Shown piece after piece: positions 55,521-64,000 of a DNA stretch of 64,000 nt. The number at the start of each line of letters is the position of its first letter. The first letter of the stretch is position 1. Where the stretch lies: contig JAYKKT010000049.1 of NCBI GenBank assembly GCA_036023115.1, positions 434,001 through 498,000 of the forward strand. The letters are read 5' to 3'. A program made the translations under genes and the position numbers. The DNA is from Brasenia schreberi (lineage: Eukaryota > Streptophyta > Magnoliopsida > Nymphaeales > Cabombaceae). The notes beneath the pieces were generated by a model, which made no database searches, was not told the origin of the DNA, and saw nothing but the letters and a program-made list of their open reading frames with translations.

Positions 55521-57660
55521 TTAGTTTAATCATGCTTTTTGAAGTCATGTTTTAGAACTTCTAGCTCCATTGAAAACATACTAAAACATTTTGCTTGTAA
55601 TGATCTTCATTTTTTGGTTGAAAGTATACTTAGATTTCCTATTTTGAACATAAACATCATGTGCTGGCAAGTTGTGAATAAAATTTGAGCATTTGACTTG
55701 TTAAGTATTACCATTTCACGGAAATCTAAAGTTCAGTTTTATGTAAATGCCTTTCTTTTTGGGTATCATGTCCATCTCACCAGCATAGTTCATGAAGGCT
55801 TTGGTATTGTGAATATAATTTTACTCGTTTCCCCAACTTCTATTTTGATGTTAAATTTAAATGTTGGAAGAAAGAATGCGTGACTTTCAATTATATTATA
55901 ATCAATTATACTGACCTTCAATTATATTATCAATTTCAGTGTATTGGAAGAAAAACATATTCTTTCGAGGAGTTCCAAGAATATATAATTCATGGGAAGA
56001 GTATCAAATTTAAGTTATTAGATACCATGGTGCAATCTATTGTGCATTTGAGAGAGAAGAAGACGCGCAAACAACTTATATAAGGCTTGTTGAGGAAGGT
56101 TGGTGGTGATACACAATATGTCCTAGGAATATATAAAAGTTTGTTCATGGCCTTTTCTTCTTTTACTAATTAAGCATTTGTATAATTCTGAAAATATTGA
56201 ATCTCATCTGAAATGGGATGTCATAAACTGATTGTCTATGCAAATGCAGGTAGGGAAGCTAATGATGATATAAATTCTTGTCAGTATTCAAGACTCTTAT
56301 TGAAGTCTTACTGTATGTCAATGACCTTTTGATGCTTATTATGATCATTCGATATTTTCTTACCTATTTGTTAGGAGTTGAGACATGTAAGATATAATAT
56401 ATGAGGTTATCAGTTTAATATATGATATAGTTAGGTTCATACCACCATTTGATATTAGTTGAAAATTTTCTTGAGAGAAATATTTCAACTAGCATATGCA
56501 GGTTCGATTGAGTTGGCTCTAGAAGTCACCTTCAGAGCAAGTGTAGATTTTGTAACCTTAAAACCTGTGGGGTGGGTAAGGGAGTGCTAAGGACATCTTC
56601 TAAATGTAAGGCAAGGTTGGGTCTAAGCAAGGAAGACACCATCACACTGAGCTCAAAGAAGGTGGAGTAAATGAATGGGTTGAGACTCATTTTCGTTATC
56701 TATCATCATGAGCATGATAATGTGGTATCAAAGGATCTCAGAAAGCTTGTGTTTTGCCCTAAGGTTGTCAAATCTCTTAGGGAAGTGTCATATAACAACT
56801 CATTTTCATTATCTATCATACACCTTCGTTTCTTACTTTTAACACAATCATACTTCCATTGCTCATTACATTCAAAGAAGTTACAATACTAGAATATCAT
56901 GTAGATAAGTAAATCTCCTGCATTGGTTAGTAGCAAACCTTTCTAAAATCAACAAATTAATTAATAGTTTTTCTATAACATTCATTACAGCAATCAATAA
57001 TATTCATTACAAGCCATCCATAACATTGCTCCAGAAGTTCTTAGAAATCAATCTAGACAAGCCACCCTAAATCAATACACATCATTGATGACATCCATTA
57101 CAGTATAGACCTTGTTGTGCTACGAATGCCAAAGAACCTTGCCCAACATAAATAAAAGAGTACAATGCAACAAGAGAGCAAATGAAGCTTTTGGAAGCCA
57201 ATACAAGCTTGGCATTTTTACTTTCTAGTACAAGCAATGAGAAGGCGAGAACCACTGCAAATACATATCATTGATTGGTACCCACTGCAAAAAGATACAA
57301 GCATTAAATCAATTACAAGCTCCTGAATCCCTATAAAGCAAATAAAAATCTGTATCAAATAAAAATCCCTCCAAAGCAAATAACAAATAAATAATTCATG
57401 GATGAAAAAAATAAAGGATTTGATAATATACATAAGATTGAAGGATGTATAGAATCCCTGTAAAGCAAATCACATTAGATGAACAGTTTTCCCTTCAATT
57501 TCTACAAAACCATATAAATAACTAATCCAAGAGGTGCATATCATAACACAAAGTCTCATGATCCGGTAGAAACTTCTTTGGAATATCAGTGGAAATCGTT
57601 GTTCTCCCTTTTGCTTGTAGAAGAAAGAAAGACTCATAAGTTCTTTGAATATAATAATTG
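55521..57660. other. AT-rich intergenic DNA, no gene seen
   Basis: Repeated short phrases occur, such as TTCAATTATATTATAATCAA and TTCAATTATATTATCAATTT near 55890-55935. None of the ORFs (55698-55883, 55880-56083, 56671-56892 and 57218-57433 on the minus strand) shows a recognisable domain. Confidence 0.5.
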
Positions 57661-57667
57661 AAAACTA

Positions 57668-59480
57668 TCACATTATTAGATACGATTGAATATCCTTTGC
57701 TTTTGAACAATTCCCTTTATCATGACTTATCCCTCCACAAAATTGGCAATGCGTATACAAATACCCACAAAAGCAATATGTAGATATAATGATAGCATTA
57801 AATCTTAACCAAATAATGTGAATATACAAAAGAAACAATGGAATACCATTTTTCAGGCTTCTCATAGCAAGTATGAGCATCACGTTTTGACTGGTGGGAA
57901 ATTTAACATTTTTTGCTAGACTTCTCATCACCTATTTCAGAATTAATTCTTTTGTCACTTTATTTAACACATGTATTTCTCCCTTTCCTGATCCTTTATT
58001 ATGATTCCACTAGGGCCAATATCAGTGGAACCTACAATACTAATATTCCTTATCTCATCATGCTCTCCTGCTTAGAGGCCTCACCAACTTCATCTTTGTC
58101 ACATGCATACGGATATTTATCTTGGAGATGGATTGTTAAACAGTTAATTTCAACCAATGCTTCTCTCTCCTTACACTTTAAGGCTACTTTGATGCATTTT
58201 TGCATTTTCAATAAAAACACGTGAGCTTTTAAAAGCATGAACTTATCAGTCTCTAATTGGGGCTTCAATGAACCATGTATGTTCATTGAATCAACCTTTG
58301 TACTTCTTGTCTACCTTTTAAGAATGTAATGGTTTGGTATCCGATAAATGCATTAATCTCTAAACATTGCCAGCATATGAGTGCATATGATAACTGCACT
58401 TTTCCACAACTTACATCAACAAGTGGATAATTCTTCAGTGCTCACTGAGTATGTTATGATACATTCTTTTTATTTTCCATCTCTCTAGATATGTATCGCA
58501 TTGTATATTCTCACTTCATCATCTAGATGTACAGTCTTTGCATGAAATATGGCATTTGTTAAATTCATTTAAAATTTGTAGGAGTAAAGATGTCTCGTAT
58601 ATGTTCTTGGAGTGAATTATCGTAGTTACATGATTTAACCCCATCCTTCATTTGAAAGTCATATTGCTTTTTCTTGGTACCAATTTACTTTGAGCATGTC
58701 ATCAAATTTCTATACAAAGAGGCTAACTAAAGTTTTCAAATTAAACCATAATGCTTTCACGGTGTTGGGTTGTACTCATACCTGCAGAAAATGTCTTCGC
58801 AGAAAAATGAGATGCCGAAGACTCACATTCTATTTGTCTTGAAAATTATCTAGATACTCTACATATAAACCACTAAGGTATTTAGGAAACTTTTGTTGGA
58901 TATGCCACATATAGTACCAATGCACAATCTTTGAAAACACTTACTTAATTATTGCCTTCATGACAACCCATAGCTTTCAACCACTCTTTGAACAATCGAC
59001 TCTTTCTTCTCATCTTCAAGTAAAGCACATCCAATTATGATTGATTGGATGTGGTGATTAACACCAATAAACGACACAAGTGGCATTCCATATTGATTTT
59101 TTCTATATGTTGTATCAAATGAAAACACATCTCGAAAGTAGAGGTAGTCTTCCCGAGTTGTACCATCGACTCAAAATAATTACATAATTATCTTCATCAA
59201 TTTGAATGACAGTAAAAATTTGAGTCTTCTAGGGTTTTTTCTCAAAATACTCTAAAGCACTATATCAATAGATACCTACATAACTCTTTTTGTCTTTTTG
59301 AAGATGTATATACATCTTTTTTTAGTGAAAGGCACTAACTGAATGTCATCCTCAATTGCTAAAAATTTAACCATATTTGTTGCCTTAAATCCCACTCTAG
59401 AAAACTTATCGACTATCATCTGCTTGTTTGGAGAGGTGAGCCTTTTTATTGATGTAAGGAACGATTATGAACTACATCAC
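57668..59480 (-). pseudogene. FAR1-related/MULE transposase-like pseudogene
   Basis: On the minus strand, from about 59440: NKQMIVDKFSRVGFKATNM, a linker, then near 59165-58975 GTTREDYLYF, DVFSFDTTYRKNQYGMPLVS and FIGVNHHIQSIIIGCALLED. This is the core MULE-type transposase segment found in FAR1/FHY3-related proteins and Mutator elements; the first catalytic Asp is in FDTTY. Further left, around 57740-57700, a CCHC knuckle CQFCGGISHDKGNC is present. Frameshifts and stops separate the pieces (for example after VVESYGLS near 58965). It could be a host FRS-family pseudogene or a decayed Mutator-like element; no terminal repeats were found. Confidence 0.65.
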
Positions 59481-59639
59481 ATTAATTAACAACCCACTTC
59501 TTCATTAACAACCACTTCTTCTTCTTTGGACACAAACTATCAACATCTCTTAATAATCCTTGACTTTTTCACATTGTCATTCTCTTCCTTGTACGCTTGC
59601 TTGCAGCATATAAATGTTGCGCACACAATATCTCCCAGG

Positions 59640-60676
59640 CTAAAACTGCTTTTACCACACCCTGGGACACGTACTGCTATACAGTCATACCATTTGGTTT
59701 GAAAAACGCCGGTGCCATATACCAAAGAGCCATAACTACGATCTTTCACGATAAAATTCATGGGCTCTTAGAGGTGTATGTGGATGATCTCTTAGTAAAA
59801 TAAAAAACCCGAGATATGCACATCGAATCGTTGCAAAAAGTTTTCGAAAGATTGAGGCTTTATAAGGTGAAACTAAACCCTCAAAAATGCGTCTTCGGAG
59901 TAGAATCCGGCAAGCTTTTAGGTTTTATGGTAAGCTAAAGGGGCATTGAAGTCGACCCCTCTAAGTGTCGAGCCATCATAGATATGCCTCCACCCTCCAA
60001 TCTAACACAAATCCGAAGCCTCCAAGGTTTCAATTAGGAGGTTTATTTCAAACCTCGCTACAAGATGTGAACCTTTCAACAAACTTTTGAGAAAAGGAGT
60101 AAAATTTGTATGGGACGATGATTGCCAAAAAGCTTTCGAAAGATTAAAGGCGTATTTGGTTAATCCTCCTGTTTTAAACCCTTCAAAGCAAGGAAAACCT
60201 CTTTTACTTTATATTTCTGTGCATGCGAATGCTTTGGGTGCATTATTAGCTCAATATGAGGATGATACCCATAAAGAGTATGCCATCTACTATATTTCGA
60301 AAACTCTATTGGCTTATGAACGAAACTATCAAGCCATGGAGAAGACGTGCTTGGCCTTGGTATGGGCCTGCCAGAAATTTCGACATTACTTCCTAGATCA
60401 TGAGATTTGGATAGTGTTTAGGCTTGATCTAATCAAGCATCTGTTTGAAAAACCTATCCTCACGGGTAGGCTGGGTAAATGGCAGCTCCTCTTGATAGAG
60501 TATGACCTGAAATTCCACCATCAAACCTCCATCAAGGGGCAAGCCCTAGCTGACTATGTGGCTGACTTCCCTTTAGAGGATTCATATCCCACACTTGACA
60601 AAATGCCCGATGAAGGCATCTTTCAAAACCAATTTCAAAATCATATTTTATCAAATTGTTCAAGTGAAAACTAAGT
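59640..60676 (+). pseudogene. Second gypsy pol fragment (RT to RNase H)
   Basis: Homology to the element at 42077-55137 starts abruptly near 59640 (AAAACTGCTTTTACCACACC, matching about 47866) and continues through IPFGLKNAGAIYQRA and a YVDDLL motif. After a stop (59801-59803) and a frameshift near 60035, the open segment 60087-60674 carries RNase H (ANALGALLAQYEDD, KFRHYFLDHEIWIV) into GRLGKWQLLLIEYDL and KGQALADYVADF. It ends at a stop followed at about 60682 by LTR-like sequence. gag, protease and integrase are missing, so it is a truncated, rearranged relative. Confidence 0.85.
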
Positions 60677-60682
60677 GTGGAA

Positions 60683-63452
60683 GCACGTGCACTTGAGCCT
60701 TTCCGCTCTTAAGCTTTGGGTATTTACTTTAGTGAAAGCTGTGTGAGTTGCAATTCAATTCGGGTTGTTACATTCAAGTCGTGTGAGTTTGTCATTTAAA
60801 TTTCACACTTACATACACATTGAGCCTTTCCGCTCTTAAGCTAAAGTATATATTTCCCTTTGGGTATTTACTTTAGTGAAAGTCGTGTGAGTTGTCATTT
60901 AAATTTCACACTTACACACAAAAGCACTCGAGCATTTGCTCTCCACTCTCACGCACATTTTGAGCCTTTGTTGCTCATAGGATATAACATACTTATATAT
61001 TTTAAAGTTGTGTGAGTTTACTTCATGCCGAGTTGCATTTCCCTTTGTGTGGATTTACATTAAGTCGTGTGAGTTGCTTTACATTTCGGGTATTTACCTT
61101 AAGCTGCGTGAGTTGCACTTTTAATTTTGGGTATTTACATTAAGTTGTGTGAGTTGCTTTTAATTCGAGCCTAGCTCACATCATCATCTCAAAACCCAAA
61201 AATCTTTTGTGCATTCTTGCATCCTTGCTTTCCCTTTGTTCATGCACTAATATTATAATCAAGGGGGAGACTTCGCTCCGTTAATACAACCCCGTTACGA
61301 ATTGAATTGAAAGGAAAACAGTTTGAAAGACTTACACTTTTCCTAACTCGAGTTCGGGATTCAGCTAGGTAAAGTCTACCCTAGCCCCAATGTAGTTCGG
61401 CTAGATGCAGCTCTTGGTGCAGCCCACGTCCAAGGGAGATGGGCCCAAGTCAATGCCACCCAAGTGGTGCAGTCGAGGTGATGCATCCAAGGTAGGTTCA
61501 AGAGGTGCAAGATGGCTTTAAGTCAAGTTGGGTGTGCAGCCGGCCAAGGCGGTTCAAGTGAGGTTAAAGGCCTAGGTGCAACTGGGTTTGGTTTAGCAAG
61601 GGGGTGAGCTAGAGGGTTGGCTAGGTGTGGCCAACACCTAGTCAAGTTGGTTTAGATGGGGCTGGGTTTAGGTCGGTTAGGGCAGCTTTAGGTCGGTTCC
61701 AAGCAAAGGGGGTTAGGCCAGCCAAGTCACGCCAAGGTGTAGTCTTGGTTAAAACAATTTCTGTCGTGAGGTTCAAGGGATGGCTAGGTGGGTTCGGCCA
61801 GCCAAGGACTGAGCTTGGTATAGGTCGGTTAGGGCAGGTTTAAGTGGGTTTAGGGCAGGTCGGCTAGGGCAGCAAGGGCTCGGTTTTAGTGACGCTCAAT
61901 CAACCTTGATTCGGCCAAGGTGGGGGTTCGGCTGGGGTAGGCCAAGAGGTGAGCTAGGTTAGGTCAGTTAGGCCTTGGTTCAAGTCAAGGCAAGCCAAGG
62001 CCGTGGGGTTTGGTTAGGTGGTGAATCAAAGGGGCGGTTTTGGGTGTGGTCACAACAAGTGGTTTCGAACAAGTTGGGCGCAGGATGGTGCAAGGCAAGT
62101 GGGGTGCAGCTGGATGTGGTCACGACAAGTGGGTCAACCAACATGGGTGCAGTTTTTGTGCAGCTGTGCTCAGCCCATGTTAGGTCGGTTAGGCCTTGGT
62201 TCAATTCAAGGCAAGCCAAGGCCATGGGGTTTGGCTGGGTGTGGTCACGACAAGTGGGTTGGGCCAAGTTGGGAGCGGGATGGTGTAGGTGCAGCCCAAA
62301 CTAGGTCGGTTAGGGGTTGGTTTAGGGCAGGTTTTAGCTACGGGCTGGGTTTATAAGGTGCAGCTGGCCAAATGAGCCAAGGCCATGGTTCGGCCAGGTG
62401 CAAGTTGGCTCAAGGCAAGTCGGGTAGGCCGAAAGGTTAGCTAGGTCAAAGTCGGTTTAGGTGTGTCGTCTAGGGCAGCAAGGGCTCAGTTTTAGCAAGG
62501 AGGGCCAGCCTATCTAGGTTCGGTTTAGAGGGTGAGTCAAAGGGGCGAGCTAGGTTAGGTTTAGGCCATGGGGTTCAAAGCAAGGTCAGTCAGGGCTTAC
62601 CTCTTGGTGCAGCCTTGGTACGGTCAAGCTTGAGTCTTGATGCAACCGGTCCACCACTTGATGCAACCACTTACCCTTAGTCAATCCACTTTAGTTGCAG
62701 CCCACCCCTAGGTCAAGCTAACATGGTTGCAACCCACTTAGCCCTAGGTCAAGGTTGTAAACATGAAAATTTTCACTTCTGGTTTTCAAGCCGAAAATGA
62801 ACCTTTTCATATCTATGTCGTTTCTAAGGGCATGCCAGCTAGCTTGCTCAAGCTAGCGAAGATTTTTGAAATATCTTACTTTCTTTGAGGTAATTGTGGG
62901 AAAGCGGGATCTTTTCGTTTAAACCTTCTTGAACCGATCCTCAAGGGTCAGTTTAAACGCTTAAGACTTTGTTTTTACAAAACTCTGTAATATCAGTGTT
63001 TGAAAATTCGATGTATGCCTAGTTTGCAAGTTTTATTTATGACTTTGGACACACCTAAGTCTTTGAGTTTTAGCTTTTTATGCCGGATATGTGTGTGCAC
63101 AAGTGGCCTATTTTCAACGTGGTTTGTGTGTAGATTCGGGGTGCTTTTGAAAAGCTAACGAATGCAAGGATGCACAAAAGATTTTTGGGTTTTTGAGATG
63201 ATGATGTGAGCTAGGCTCGAATTGAAAGCAACTCACACAACTAAATGTAAATACCCGAAATTGAAAGTGCAACTCACGCAGCTTAAGGTAAATACTCAAA
63301 ATGTAAAGCAACTCACATGACTTAATATAAATCCACACAAAGGGAAATGCAACTCGTCATGAAGTAAACTCACACGACTTGAAAATATATAAGTATGTTA
63401 TTTCCTATGAGCAACAAAGGCTCAAAATGTGCGTGAGAGTGTAGAGCAAAGG
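60683..63452. repeat. Rearranged gypsy-LTR mosaic with inverted arms
   Basis: The start (60683 on) is LTR-like on the plus strand: GCACGTGCACTTGAGCCTTTCCGCTCTTAAG and GTGTGAGTTG repeats. The segment about 60940-61225 recurs inverted at about 63165-63450, sharing TTCGAGCCTAGCTCACATCATCATCTC and its complement. In between, 61250-61300 matches the LTR's GGGGTTGTAATAATGGAGCG in reverse. 61380-62740 is G-rich on this strand with GGTTAGG/GGTCGG/CAAGGCAAG units, mirroring the C-rich part of the main LTR. At 62756-62880 the LTR's 3' end (GCTAGCTTGCTCAAGCTAGC, ...TGTAAACATG) appears in reverse. No single LTR fits; inversion or nested insertion in opposite orientations is required. Confidence 0.65.
61380..62740. 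repeat. G-rich GGTTAGG/GGTCGG degenerate repeats
   Basis: Long stretch of short repeated words (TAGGTCGGTTAGG, GTCAAGGCAAGCCAAGGCC, GTGGTCACGACAAGTGGGT). One longer unit, from TTAGGTCGGTTAGGCCTTGG to GTCACGACAAGTGGGT, recurs with about a 200-base offset near 61960 and 62180. The 72-112-codon ORFs are by-products of this composition. Confidence 0.7.
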
Positions 63453-64000
63453 TGTAAACACCCCAAAAATCAAACAAATTTTAAAAACAAACACTTAGTT
63501 TGAAAATTCATTTCAAAACCAGATTCTGGAGTTTTCGAAAACCTAGGAGTTGTAAAGGCCTGAAATTTTCGTTTAAACCCCATTCCTAATTGAAACTTTC
63601 TCAAACATGGGCCAAGTCCCAATTTTGTAAAAACCCAAAGTCCAACAAGTGAAGCCTGAATCAAAAGCAGCCTCAGAAAGCAGGTGTAGAAGCCCAAAGA
63701 ATGCACCCTGGCCTGATAAAAGCTAGGATCAAAAGACAAAAAGAAGGCGCAGGCCAGAAGCATACTGCAAGCCCAAAGCACCAAAAGCCAAGCCAAAAAG
63801 CATTCACCAAAATAGCAGAAATCCAAACTAGAAACGACGGAAATGAGCTGAAATGAAGTCCAGAAAGTTGAGAAGGAGCTCAGACGACAAAGTTGGGAAA
63901 AACCCAGCACAAGATGGAGCGCTGATGATGCCAGGGCCCGCTCAAACTGTCCGTCTCTAAACGCCATGAAGAACAGAAGAAACAAAAATTTGGATTGGAT
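63453..64000 (+). mobile_element. Start of another gypsy-type LTR, cut by the window end
   Basis: It starts TGTAAACACCCCAAAAATC and follows the order of the main element's LTR at 51812-52303: GCCTGATAAAAGC, TTCACCAAAAT, AGCGCTGATGATGCCAGGGC, CAAACTGTCCGTCTC, TTTGGATTGGAT. Divergence is clear, so it is a different subfamily or an older copy. The rest lies outside the window. Confidence 0.8.

Noticed and set aside
61625..62356. ORFs rich in Gly, Trp, Arg and Val on the plus strand and Pro/Thr-rich on the minus
   Set aside because: By-products of G-rich degenerate repeats in the LTR mosaic.

Overview
The window is nuclear DNA from a flowering plant. One spliced host gene has an obvious plant orthologue: VIP2, the NOT2 subunit of the CCR4-NOT complex. 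It sits among plant-type mobile elements: RTE-clade LINEs with (TTG)n tails, hAT elements, LTR elements with an initiator-Met-tRNA primer site, and a Ty3/gypsy element with two RNase H domains. I cannot name the species. The very large introns and old decayed elements fit a big, slowly turning-over genome.

Layout. 1-3487: AT-rich intergenic DNA with a tRNA-derived SINE candidate, a hairpin and an unidentified minus-strand ORF, then the GC-richer 5' region of VIP2. 3488-29489: VIP2, 13 exons joining to 2001 nt (666 codons plus stop) with all introns GT-AG. Intron 4 holds an internally deleted LINE. Intron 6 holds a complete 4 kb LTR element that carries an intact intronless Sm protein F gene and a MAP65 exon fragment. 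Intron 7 (11.3 kb) holds hAT elements and three LINEs inserted one inside another. Intron 11 holds a 54-bp tandem repeat and a hAT MITE with a perfect 8-bp target duplication.

29490-42076: VIP2 3' UTR, a decayed gag fragment, a 5'-truncated LINE, microsatellites, a 1.9 kb coding-free LTR element on the minus strand, and a degenerate tandem array. 42077-55137: a complete 13.06 kb Ty3/gypsy element (Tat-like) inserted into that array, flanked by ATCAT. Its order is gag, protease, RT, RNase H, second RNase H, integrase. It is broken by stops and frameshifts, and its 5' LTR lacks about 1.5 kb that the 3' LTR has.

55138-64000: the rest of the array, a FAR1/MULE-type transposase pseudogene (minus), a truncated second gypsy pol fragment, an LTR mosaic with inverted arms, and the start of another LTR running off the window.

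Only VIP2 looks like a working host gene. The Sm-F copy is the one other intact and recognisable ORF. Everything else recognised is mobile-element sequence in various stages of decay.
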